NCBI GenBank assembly: GCA_947579605.1
Contig: OX388327.1
Location: 10,155,122 to 10,219,121, forward strand
Length of the DNA: 64,000 bases
Origin: Athripsodes cinereus
Lineage: Eukaryota; Arthropoda; Insecta; Trichoptera; Leptoceridae
Direction of reading: 5' to 3'
In this document: positions 25,501-36,723 of the stretch, in pieces
Layout of the letters: the number at the start of each line of letters is the position of its first letter
How positions within the stretch are numbered: position 1 is the first letter of the stretch
The notes under the pieces: model-generated
Databases searched by the model: none
The model's input: the letters and a program-made list of their open reading frames with translations, nothing else
What the model was told of the DNA's origin: nothing
Program-made: the position numbers and the translations under genes

Positions 25501-28500
25501 TAATAAAGTCTGTTGAAACCTTGTTAGAAATTCTTGTGTAACTTGAAGCCATGATAATTAAGTCAGTTTTTTTATTGTAATAATCCATGTTCTAAATAAT
25601 GTTGATGCTTTAATGCGAGTACAATTACATTTTTATTTATTTATCAATAATGAGCGCCCTTGAGACGGTCTAGGGACTGTTAAACGGCGTCAAAACAAAA
25701 TCATCCATAATCATATCCATCATCATCAATAATATCCTTTAATACAACAACGAGGTTTTTTCAATGATGGTTAACGTTATAAATGTAAGCAAATAAATGT
25801 GACGTATATATTTTTGTTGTTGCAGTGCCCATGGGACAAATGCAAGTGGCTGCAGCTACAGGTCAACCCCTGTTGGCCCCAGCCCCCCTACCGCAATACA
25901 CAGCTGTGCCCTATGCTCACTCACCTCACCAGGCTCCTCCACAGTATCCCATGATAGGAATCAATCCCTATGTAAGTGTCATGCCATCGCTTAACCGCCC
26001 TACCTTCATGAACGAGCGTGCCTCGGGCCTACAAAACGCACCGTTGCGAGATAGAACGAGACACGCTCGTTCATACAAAAAATAATTCGTTTACAAAACT
26101 ACAACCCGAGCGGGACTCGCGCAGTATCTTGTATCTACCTGTTACGTACCTACTTCTTTATTAGTCTGTTTGGTCTTGTTAACGACTTATAGGTACTTAC
26201 CTACTTACTGTATACGACGTAGTACCGATTGATGAAAAAAAGGTGATTATTTTTTGCCCACTTCTTGGAAATTTACCTGCAGGTAGGGCGGTTAATTGTA
26301 AAAGTTATACACACTCGTGCAATAGATAATTAAAGTCACATGATATTATTCTAAATATATTTGACTAGAGTCTGCAGGGTTACTCTTGACACGGTCTTAA
26401 TCTTAATACTACGGCGCACTACGTGTCTGTTAATCAAAATTACGTGCATACTAATTTTGCGGTAGCTGTAGCATGGTTTTTTTTTAGTATAGTACCTTCG
26501 CGTGTCGTATGATTAAAATCAAGACAAGATTAAGATTGTATCAAGAGTAACCCTACTGATGAGAGTAGTTTGCATATGTAATTTTCGGAAGAAGCTTGAT
26601 TATTGGTCAAGTTGGTAATATTGCTCCCCTGATGATGTCATCCTTAAATGGTCTATGTGTAAAGAATGTAAATAAATACTGCATGTACATATATTTATGT
26701 TATGTTATCCAGGGTGCATACTGGGGTCCCACCCAAATGCGAGTGCTGCACCACGAGGGAGGTATGCAGCAGTTGCAATATCTAGGTGCCCCACCTCCAC
26801 CATCCACACCGTCCCCACAGCAGCAACAACAACAGCAGCAGCCTCCCCAGCAAGCACCCCCACAGGTGCAACAGCAGCCCCCCCAGCCCCCAGCGCCCTC
26901 CTACCATCCATCATCCTCCCCTGCAGTGCCTGCGCAGCCCAACCCACCACAACAACAGCAACCACCGCAGTACACACCACAATTTCAGGTATACAACCTT
27001 ATATTTATTTATTCAACCAAGTATACGGCTTACGCCATTCAAAAATATCAAAAAAATAATATATTTATTTATCTTACCATTATGACAGAGCCCCCCACCT
27101 GATGTAGAAGAGTCTTTGGGTTAGTTTTGTCCATTGTAGTATTCGTTGTGCCATCCTATCTCCCTTGGTGTAGATTAGCTTTGATCGGGTTAGATGTTTC
27201 CACATCATGCAGTCACTGGTGACATTCGAGATGACGAGAGTAATGGAAAATAAGGTTCCCATGATGAGAATCTTTTATACTACCATGCGATTTTTGCTGG
27301 TCGGTCCTTCAGGCCTACACAATGGCCCATCTGTAAGGACAATTTTGATTTGATTGTATGGATAAATAGGTGTCTACTACTCCTAAGATACCCAGATGTG
27401 AGGTGGATCTCTCTTCAATAATATCTGTACCTGAGAGCCATTTAGTCTTAAGTGCTAAAATGCCATTTTAAAATTCAATTTTTTAATCGTAAAAATCTCA
27501 ACATTTTACTAGTAATAAGAAGTATATAGTGTATACAGCTTATTACATAGACCCTATAGTATAGAACCTAAGTTTTTCTGTACTTTATACTCACGACTTA
27601 TGTGTTATTTTCGCTTTTTTCGTAGCTTTGGCATTTTTATCAAAAATGCACTTAAGTCCTAATGGCTCTCAGGTACAGATATGATAGAGAGAAAAATATC
27701 AATAGTATGTAATATTCAGTGAAAGGACATGCTTTATACAATTTACACATACAGAAAGATTGACATTGTTTAAATCATAGCTATTATTTTAATCATATTT
27801 CTTATAAATTGTCATATGACGAAAGCATTGAAAACAACATATTCTCTAATTATTTAACTATAAAATGTTTAAAGTGCATTTATCAGAACATATATAATTA
27901 ATATACAGAATAATCATAAAATAATAGTGAAACATAAAAATAACATGATATTTATGTACACACTGTGACATTACTAATGAATAAATAATAATGTGATCTT
28001 TGTTAATATACAGAATAATCATAAAATAATAGTGAAACATAAAAATAACATGATATTTATGTACACACTGTGACATTACTAATGAATAAATAATAATGTG
28101 ATCTTTGTTAATATACAGAATAATCATAAAATAATAGTGAAACATAAAAATAACATGATATTTATGTACACACTGTGACATTACTAATGAATAAATAATA
28201 ATGTGATCTTTGTTAATATACAGAATAATCATAAAATAATAGTGAAACATAAAAATAACATCATATTTATGTACACACTGTGACATTACTAATGAATAAA
28301 TAATAATGTGATCTTTGTTAATATACAGAATAATCATAAAATAATAGTGAAACATAAAAATAACATCATATTTATGTACACACTGTGACATTACTAATGA
28401 ATAAATAATAATGTGATCTTTGTTCAGTTGCTGTGCCTGCCCCCTGGTCAGACTCATCACCTGCACTACCTGCCGCCCCAGGCGCAGCAGCCCCACCAGC

Positions 28501-28841
28501 CACACTTGCCTGTGAGTATTCGACTACAACAACTACAACACAAGTACTACCAACTCATGCATATGAAAACACAGTAACATACCTTCTGTATAGGAACTCT
28601 CATGTGTCTTATTATACTTGATACAGGCTCACTGTGAAAGCTTAGGAAATGTTTTAAATTCTACTCACTAACTGATTTTGCCATTTCAATTGACTAATAC
28701 ATATTAATCTGCTCCTATGTTAACCTCTTATATATATATGAGAGAGAGAGAGAGGCTTATGTTGTGAACTGAAAAGTGTGTGGTGTGCGTGTTTAGTTGT
28801 CCTCACAATGTCAAAATGTATTGTTACTTACTAACTCTCTC

Positions 28842-28880
<39 letters not shown>

Positions 28881-30015
28881 ATTGTTGTGGTGAATGTTGT
28901 TGTGTTCCTCTCTCTAGTGGTCAGCCAACTCAGCATTAAGACTACAGAACATGTCGCACCAGTCTGCGAGACTTGTCAAAATTCATCAGTATACGGACTA
29001 AGGCACGTTACATTCATAACAACTTATATTTACTAATGAATGCTTTCTATATATGATTATATATTTATAATTATATATAAGTATTATCTATATATTTTTT
29101 ATTTACTTGTATTTTGATTGAGCTTTATGATTTCCTACAATATTATTATTTGTGAAATGTTTGAATTGAGTTGATTTTTGATGGTATTTTTGGTAATGTA
29201 ATTTAGGAGCATGCTTGGTGTATATTATGTAGGTATGTACTGTACTGTACTCTCCTGCTAGGCTACTGAGCTACTCATGTTCTCTATCTCTTTGTAGAGG
29301 GAATGAAGACATACAGATCACCGTGTTTGTATGAGCAGAGCTTTGCTATCATTGTATTATATAGTATATATACATATAGTATAGTATATACCTACATACA
29401 CACCCACATTACATTTTGGCAGAATGAAGTCAGGTTGCATAGCTTGTTGAACCATTACATGCGTTCACTCACTCATCTACTACAACATTTAGTTGTTATA
29501 CAGAAAGGGGACAGCCAACAACAATATAAATATTATTATTTATTTTCTCTTTGTATAAAGTTGAGTGTGTATGTGAAATATTGTAATTAGAATGTGTTAG
29601 AATTTGTTTCTCGCTTTGGTTTGGGTTTGTTTGATCTACATTCAGCTGATCTACTTTCCTAAGCTTTCACTATGAGCTGTATTAAATGCTATTCTTTTGT
29701 AAACAAAATCAATTTGTAGCTTATTATAATATATTTATATACATACTTACTGATACTAGATTACGGCGGCTTGCTCTTAACTTTAGGTCCAGCTTACTAT
29801 AGTTGTGACACATACAAAGCTGTGACCTGGTGAGGCACTCGTGTCCGCTTGTCTATGTATGATCACATACGTAGCTGTAATATCATCTTGACATTTTTGT
29901 AGATATACGACCCTTCTGTATTACATTGTAGACTTTAACTAATTCTGTTGTTGTTATGATACAGGTGTTACTGCCCCCACAGGCTACCGGCCAGCCGGGC
30001 CCCCAGCACCCCTAA
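16535..30015 (+). CDS. Atx2: Ataxin-2 orthologue, RNA-binding translation regulator
   Basis: Fourteen exons join in perfect phase to 1114 aa: 16535-16572, 18818-19164, 19254-19494, 20208-20475, 20695-20994, 21934-22082, 22766-22940, 23847-23969, 24080-24903, 25137-25459, 25826-25971, 26713-26988, 28428-28511, 29965-30015. Start MNNKRKNR resembles the fly protein. Domains in order: Lsm (~24-108), LsmAD (~115-225), Pro/Ser-rich linker, polyQ (~570-710), PAM2 motif [12 protein letters not shown] (794-805) for poly(A)-binding protein, then a His/Pro/Gln-rich tail with a second Q run. Ataxin-2 binds mRNA 3' UTRs and PABP, and controls translation, stress granules and, in flies, period mRNA translation. 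Fly Atx2 is about 1084 aa, so this looks full length. Intron 1 is 2.2 kb and probably regulatory. The last two exons are the least certain; an alternative end is listed separately. Confidence 0.93.
18818..19164 (+). other. Atx2: Ataxin-2 Lsm-domain exon
   Basis: Exon 2 encodes the whole Lsm (SM-ATX) fold: [39 protein letters not shown] and [15 protein letters not shown]. This is the deepest-conserved part of the protein and anchors the gene identification. It ends one base into a Gly codon that is completed by exon 3. Confidence 0.93.
20165..20191. repeat. TA microsatellite at a splice acceptor
   Basis: An uninterrupted AT dinucleotide run ends 16 bases before the acceptor of Ataxin-2 exon 4 (20208). 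It sits where the branch point and polypyrimidine tract would normally be, so length changes could affect splicing. Confidence 0.8.
21084..21240 (+). mobile_element. Diverged tRNA-derived SINE copy
   Basis: A degraded relative of the 1585-1800 SINE, recognisable from gtcaatgtggcgtagaggta and tgtcctgagttgggt. It lies in Ataxin-2 intron 5. The B-box is destroyed, so it is an old insertion. Confidence 0.7.
21548..21760 (+). pseudogene. LINE reverse-transcriptase fragment in Atx2 intron 5
   Basis: A forward frame reads [20 protein letters not shown], then [18 protein letters not shown]. This matches the start of the RT domain in RTE/CR1-type LINEs, where PLYKGKG, ECxNYRGISLLS and GKxYxRIL are hallmarks. 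The catalytic core is absent and stops follow, so it is a fragment. It ends about 170 bases before exon 6. Confidence 0.82.
22961..23218 (+). mobile_element. 258-bp MITE, copy 1 (Atx2 intron 7)
   Basis: It is bounded by inverted ends atctgtacctgagagccatt and aatggctctcaagtacagat. An inverted copy of identical length lies at 27423-27680. There is no coding capacity. It begins 21 bases after the exon 7 donor. The superfamily is not assigned because the target duplication is obscured by AT-rich flanks. Confidence 0.85.
24139..24560 (+). repeat. Atx2: Ataxin-2 polyglutamine-coding tract
   Basis: This is a CAG/CAA-mixed glutamine-rich segment of exon 9, interrupted by His, Val and Met. The longest uninterrupted run is about 12 Gln codons near 24499-24534. 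Mixed codons usually limit repeat instability. The reverse strand gives long open frames that are only shadows of the repeat. Confidence 0.9.
24818..24853 (+). other. Atx2: PAM2 motif (PABP-binding) of Ataxin-2
   Basis: The 12 codons [12 protein letters not shown] fit the PAM2 consensus, with Leu3, Asn4, Ala7, Phe10 and Pro12. This peptide binds the MLLE domain of cytoplasmic poly(A)-binding protein. It is followed by [18 protein letters not shown] at the end of exon 9. Confidence 0.95.
25991..26295. mobile_element. piggyBac-like MITE with TTAA target duplication
   Basis: Both borders read TTAA (25991-25994 and 26292-26295). Immediately inside are perfect 11-base inverted ends, ccgccctacct and aggtagggcgg. 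Just inside the left end are inner inverted arms, atgaacgagcgtg and cacgctcgttcat. The 297-base body has no transposase. TTAA duplication with short C-starting ends is the mark of piggyBac-type transposition. It lies in Ataxin-2 intron 11, 19 bases after the donor. Confidence 0.85.
26376..26554. mobile_element. Small MITE-like inverted-repeat element
   Basis: The ends agggttactcttgacac and tatcaagagtaaccct are inverted copies that extend imperfectly into a further ~12 bases (tcttaatct and agattaaga). There is no coding capacity. It also lies in Ataxin-2 intron 11, 80 bases from the piggyBac-like element. Confidence 0.7.
27423..27680 (-). mobile_element. 258-bp MITE, copy 2 (Atx2 intron 12)
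   Basis: An inverted copy of 22961-23218 with the same ends and length and modest divergence, including a segment like cataagtcgtgagt read on the opposite strand. Two copies of opposite orientation in one pre-mRNA could pair. Confidence 0.85.
27900..28427. repeat. 105-bp minisatellite x5 in Atx2 intron 12
   Basis: Five near-identical 105-base units begin at 27900, 28005, 28110, 28215 and 28320. Units 4 and 5 share a variant (catcatattt for catgatattt). The unit length is a multiple of three, so the array gives a long but meaningless minus-strand open frame. The last unit runs straight into the exon 13 acceptor (tttgttcag). Confidence 0.95.
28918..29001 (+). other. Atx2: Possible alternative last exon of Ataxin-2
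   Basis: After a long CT-rich tract ending tctctctag there is an open phase-0 stretch of 27 codons and a stop. It starts [19 protein letters not shown] and could be spliced directly to exon 13. This would replace the 16-residue end encoded at 29965-30015. The pyrimidine tract is a strong acceptor context, but I recognise no conserved peptide, so it may be chance. Confidence 0.3.
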
Positions 30016-33000
30016 AGAGGTACCACACTGGAACTACCCGGGATAGCAGTGAGGCGGTGTGTCCTGGACACATTGTGGATAATTATAATATTATTATTGA
30101 TATGTTAAACTTATCACACTTATTACCCAAACACCACTGGGCAAAGCTCGCAAACCAAATATTATCCTTATTTAATATATACATAATATATTACATCATC
30201 ACATTATAGTGTTACACGTGTAAGGTAGTGTGGAAGCTGTTATACAATGTTAGTGTACGAGAGGACATATCACACAGAGTTACATACCTAGTATAGCCAA
30301 AATGTTAACCAGTTGCAAAGTTAACGACTTGTTATTGTGCTGGTACACAATTCTACAGGTTGACTGTACTATATAATATATACACACAGAGGTACAGAAA
30401 TGACTTAATAATGATTATTTTACATTTCATCCAAACTGGAGATTGTAGGTTCATCAATAATAAAGAGTGAGTGAAAATGTATTATTATGTTGTGTTGCGC
30501 TGCATTTAGAAGCATTCCATTTATAATCTACAATGTGTAGATGCAAACAAATTAGAGAGTAGAGAATCTGACATTGTGGGAACATTGCCTTAGTATCAAA
30601 TGTTTATATTTAATGAGGGTGGGAGAAAGAGAGATATTATACTCAGCTAGACCTCACCATATATTGGTCCAACGACAAAATACCACTAGATAGTATAATA
30701 CTCACATCTCACTTATATATGTATATATATATATATATCTATTGTCACAACCAAAATGCAACGTCATATCTGCAAAATTGACTTTTTATAGGAGAGCCAA
30801 ATAAAGCGGAATAAATGCATAATTTTACTGTTTGTAATAACAGAATTACAAAACTTTCACTATTTTACATTACAATATGTAGAATAAAATTATGTTCTTA
30901 TGAAACAAGTGATATATTACGAAACGTCATGACTAACGTAATATGTAAAAAAAAATTTTTGTAAAATTTGTAGATCCGAAGTTACATTTTGGATGTGACA
31001 ATGTATATACGTACTTTGGTTGTATAGCTATGGTTGTTATTGTTTATACAAATGTTTTCTATTTGTTTTACACTAAGTATCTACAACTATAATAGCGAGT
31101 ATACAAATCAAAAACAATGTGGTAAAAATATATATGTACCTATATGTGTATATATAAATGTATTATTGGCTAAAGTAATGTGTTGTGTTGTGAAATATGA
31201 ATAATTTAATTTGTTTATATTAAGATATATTATTACAATAACTCTGTAAGTTGGTTGGTTGGTAAGTTATTCATATTGTATGCAGCACAGCATAGGTGTG
31301 AGGTATAGTATATTGGTTTGCGAGGTCCACTGTGAGTGTTGTAGCTAAGCTATATTAGAGCTAGCTGTAAGGTGAATATATCAATCAATATAGAGTGTCC
31401 ACTATGGTTACTGTGACTCTGTAAGGACACAACACTATGTACCACAAGTAGAATAGCCAGTGAACTAACTACATGAACATAAACATGGAAGCTCTCCTCT
31501 ACGTGCCTATATCAGTGCTCAATCGTAGATCTTAGTTGTCTTACATGTGAGGTGAGATGTCTTACAAACATCTGCTTTTTACATATCCCTTGGCGGGGAA
31601 TCTACAAGAATCATAATACGTATGTGCTGTCAAAGAAAATAAGGATGCTACAGATCAAAATCCAAAGCACATACTCAAGTAATATGTAGCTTGCAATGTT
31701 GGCCAGGCAGTAACTAAGAGAGCTTGTGTAGTGACATAGGAATGTGGACTACATAGAGTGATAAATTGTTGTACTTGGTTGTGGAGGTACAAAGTAAAAT
31801 ATAATATCAATTATCCTTTTTTTGTTTCATTTTGATTGTATAAGATTCCCACTAATTTATACAAAGATATTACATATATATTCAAACAAACATTCCTATG
31901 TAACAAACAACTTATTAAAATTCTGAAAGCAGATGATGAGTTGAGTGTGACAAATATTACAATGTAGGTAAATGCTTAAATCATGAATAATAGAATATTT
32001 TCCTACTCTTAATAATTGTACGAGAGCATTCTCTGTGTTGTGTCCCTGGGTCCTCTGCCATAAGTGGGTTGTGTGTAGTGGCGTGGCCCCCATGTGTGTG
32101 TGTCTTGACATAGATATATTATATATGTATATCATGTTATCTCTTTCACTCTCTTATCATTCAATATATACAAATTATTATGTTGTATTTACTTTACTAT
32201 CATGTTATTATACTTTACAAAATTTTTATCCTTGTTTAAATTTGTTATTTTGTTGAGAAAAATTATGTATAGTATTTAATTATATATTATATACAGTTCC
32301 CTATACTGACCCTGCTAAATCATTAACTGATAGACTCTTTCATCCAATGAAACCTTTCATCTTAGACAGTTTTATGGAAATTAATTGTCACCTTCAAATT
32401 AATAATGATTTACATTGTTACATTATAATAATGAACTAAAATGTTAATACCTTTACTATAATTACTCAAAATCAATTTCTAGGTTAGTTATAAATGTTAT
32501 TAAAGGTTTCAAAGGATGATGGGTGATATGAAGAGAAGAAATTATGATGAGTGTATTGTTGGCAGAGATAGGTTGTACTGTGGGAACATTGTGTCTTTGT
32601 ATAATAAATTTATTTTTAATGTGAATAGTATGTTGTGTTATATGATGACATACTGCAGATTCCTAATAGTGATTTGTAATATATATATAGGCACTGGTGC
32701 ACTCCACTCTTATCCACAATCTGGTTTGTCTGTTTGTTCTGTTCCGTTCCTCTTTAGAACAATGTTAGGTAAATAATAAATATTTAGTCTAATTACCTAG
32801 TCACACTTTATAGTATTTATCCACATTGTAATTTTATATGTTCTTTGTTTTATCAGCAAATGTTATTCTTTACAAAGGAAATGCACTTGGGATATTTTAT
32901 ATTTATGTTTCTCAGATAGATCATTGAACCAAGTAATAAATAAATGTCCATGTGTCATACATCCCATAGAGCTCGGCAGGGTGGGCACACGTGGGTGGTG

Positions 33001-36000
33001 GTGTGTGCTGTGTCGTGCCAATGAATTCTCTGTTTACTATTTGCACTCGCAGCAAATTAAATGAACATTATTTAATGTACAGACTAGATATGTCAGTATT
33101 CTACTGTACTGAAGCTATTAGTAGACTGACTGGTTGACTGGTAGAGATACATATATATATTTAAATATAGCAATAAGTTGTAAAGCCGTAGTTCTATACA
33201 TGTATTGTTACTAAAAACAAGTTTAGAATGCTACCTTTGAGATTGAGTTTAACACTATATTTATTAGTGAAACTTTTCAACCTTGTATATTGTTCATATT
33301 GATTAAATTTCCCTACTCATTACATAGGCTAGATAGCTGATCATTGTAAATGACATAATTAATGCGAGATTTTTGTGTTATACCGTAGGAATTGATGGCG
33401 TAAGGCGTATGCTGAGCAACATTTTCCCTTGTGCCATCTTTTCCATCCAAAAGAGTGTTCAGCAAACCTATAAACAGTGATTATTTATTTCGTGGTTTCA
33501 ATTCAAATTTTATTTTATTATTATTTTGTTTTTACTTACAACACATTTGTAAATATTCGCCATTTAAATTAATAAAAAAAATGTTCTATTATTATACTCC
33601 AGAGATAATAAGGACCCCTCAGTCTCTGAGAATCTTTCTGCACCATGGACATTACATAGTATACAATATTTGCAACATTATAATATAGATCATAAAGACT
33701 CACATGATCTTTCCTATAAAGCTGTCAAATATTTGAAGGGCAAACAACTTTACATGTGTTCCTTTGTTTTAACAACCGATAAAATGGCTTAGCAGTGGTT
33801 AGCATCGTTTTAAGCAATAAATTATGTACCGTGATTATTACAAATAGACTTAAATAAAATAATGGATCTAACTGTATAATATTACACGACTTGACTGACA
33901 GTTACAACATTTCCTTGAAAGAATTTACCATTCCCTTCTGACACATAGTTAGTATCATGTAGTGTTAGAAGTAGACATTACCCCAACATCTCTCCCCTCA
34001 CGAAATATAGACCTTATAATCTTTGACGGAAAGCATATCTTTGTTTGAGTAACAAATTATGATAAAGTTGGTTAGGCTGGTTTTGGTTATGTTTGTGACT
34101 TTTTGTATGAAAATTAAATTGAGCTAATGCTATTTACTGATGATTAGGTACATTATTTGTTTGTTTAAAGATGGAGACACTTTCCTAATGCTTTGTGGTG
34201 CAGAGAAATTAGAAACTGAGCAATTGAGATAGTGGGTAGTTGTGTAACACCAAATATTCAAATAACTTGTAAATTACATTACATTAAATAATACCCATAC
34301 ATTATTTTCTATAATTATAATATATTGTTTGATTGAATCATTGTATGTTGTGTTTTGTTTATTTATGTGTTTGAAGATTGTTGAATGATGTATTATATTA
34401 TAATTATTATTAAGTGTTGTCCCGCACCTTGTAGTGGTGCGTAGACAGTGTATAATATAATATGCCACATCGCTCACCATCCACACTGGCCTGACCTGTG
34501 TCAGTTGGTTTGGTACCAGCGCCATGAGATGATGAGGGATGTGGCCAAATGTTAATAAAGGTATCATTTTATTTTTACGTTTGTTTGTTCGAGGTAGCCT
34601 ATAATTAATTTGTATTGTATAATATTTAATGTACGAGTAAGTGTTTAAAGACTGCATTATATATGTAACAAAATATTTTTAAAAGGAAAATGGTCATGTT
34701 CGTAGTATTAATGATAAATAATATGTTCACGTCATCCAATGCGACATTTGTTTGAAGCAATGATTCATTACGAACGTGGAGATTTTCAATTGTAAAAATA
34801 TTGTTTGTGTAGATGTGGTCACATGCTCCCGTATATGGTTGCTTGGCCTACTGGACATGTTTGTTGCGTTATGTATTCTCTGTAATATATTTCTATGTTC
34901 CGCCAAGTTGCTCTTATTCTTTCCTCAATGATTGGCCTGCTAAAGGATTCCTCGTTTTAGGCCACTCGTGTGTACAATAAATATTAACTATGATTTTGGT
35001 TGTACGATTGTCTTGGAAAGTAGTATTTTTAAAAAATATTAATTTTTTTGCAAAGCGACATACTGCCCCCCTGGTGTGGGGTGAGGCAATATCACTTGTT
35101 GATGAAATGTCACGAGTTTAGGACTGCTATGTAAGTAGAAATGTTATAATATTTAATTAACCAGACACTGCACCTCCCGATGAGCTCACTCACTGTAGCG
35201 GGAGGATGAATGTGTGTATGAAAAATGAGACAAAATATAATTTACTACTAAAGTACTGTGACGGATCTTAAATTTGTATGTTACTATAAAGACTGTCACA
35301 GCAATCCAGACACTCTATTATTATGTAAAGAATGATGTGTATCATACAACCAGGTGTGTATGTGAGCTAAGCTACTAGAGTCCAGCTCACCAGGCATATT
35401 GTTGTTTGTTACCAGTTTTGTAATGACTACTCATACTTGTATTATTTCATAAAATGATTTGTCATCAGCTACGCTGGGTGCCTGTCTTACAGCACATCAC
35501 TATGTGCAGGCACACAGCGGCACAGCACAGCTACAATTACATTGAGATGTAATTTGATTCGCAGTCCCGGCACATGTGGATGAGGGAATGTAAATTGTTT
35601 ACATATTGTTTGTATTGGTTACCTCATGCGCCGGGCAATATAGGATTGTGATATTTGGTGCGGGCAATGTGTTTTTATTGTCGTGCCATGAAAACGATAA
35701 AGAATATTGTAAAACATCAGATATATCTGTGGCCAGAACACCTTGGCTAGTTTTTTATAAAAAACAAATATAGAAAAGTGTTTTTCTAACACACAATAAC
35801 TGACTTTTATTTATATTAATACCTGTAAATCCACAGCAGACTAGTTTAACACACGCAAGCCAATATGGGTAGGTAAAAATCATTGCATTACTTCAGTGTA
35901 TATGAATATTAATAAATTTATTTTATTTTCAAATATCAATTACACACGTATTTTTAATAAATACATTTTAGGAAATATCCTTCAATCAATAGAGAAATAT

Positions 36001-36723
36001 AACATACAGTACGATAGCACATGCTTGTATTGCAAAGCTACATTTATTTACAAGTCATATTCATTCACACACAATTCTACTTATAAACAAAATAATAATT
36101 GCAAGGAATTCATCAAGAGGATCACAGTATACAATAAAATAGGAATGTTGGGTATGTATGTACCCGTATATTGTGTTCAACACTACCCTATGGAGATGAT
36201 ATTATTGGAATCATTACAAACACGTTATTTAATTATACTATAGAGATATTATACTTTGGCAATTTTTAAAATATTTGTAAATTGTAATGATAGTCGGCTA
36301 TGGTGTACATAAATATGTTTCTGCTGTTTTGACACTTGGAAAAATTGCATTTCAAACTTCAATCTCCTAATCACAATTTACACTGGATAAAATGGGATCT
36401 TAAATCTTAATTTTCCCATTACAAGACAAACATACAATTTATGAAACACAATTTGATAAATAAATAAATACTGAATTTATATGCAAATACTCCGGCTATC
36501 AATAATAAAATCCTTGTATAACGTTATCCAAATATGTGTATCATAGTCCACCCCACTAAACATTGAATACACTTCGATCAAAATCTCTGTCGTGTACATT
36601 TTACAAATGAAATATGCCCAACACAAAATGAATCAATAGCATCATATTCTCCTCTCAAAACATGTATATTCTCTCCATATGTACAAGCCATACATATTTG
36701 AGATGGAGAAATTACAGATAATC
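30016..36723. other. Ataxin-2 3' UTR and intergenic region, no gene seen
   Basis: The convergent Ataxin-2 and Vps45 genes leave 6.7 kb with no coding signal I can support. A candidate AATAAA lies at 30459-30464, and further AATAAA sites occur throughout. A degraded family A repeat is at about 31434-31600. The many short open frames here lack codon structure, splice context or family similarity. Confidence 0.55.
30459..30464 (+). terminator. Candidate polyadenylation signal of Ataxin-2
   Basis: AATAAA lies about 445 bases after the predicted stop codon. It is the first clear hexamer noted in the 3' region, but longer 3' UTRs using later sites are plausible for this family. Confidence 0.35.

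Noticed and set aside
27858..28505. A 215-codon minus-strand open frame with a 35-residue repeat
   Set aside because: It is produced by the 105-bp tandem array (a multiple of three) and has no start context, splice support or family similarity.
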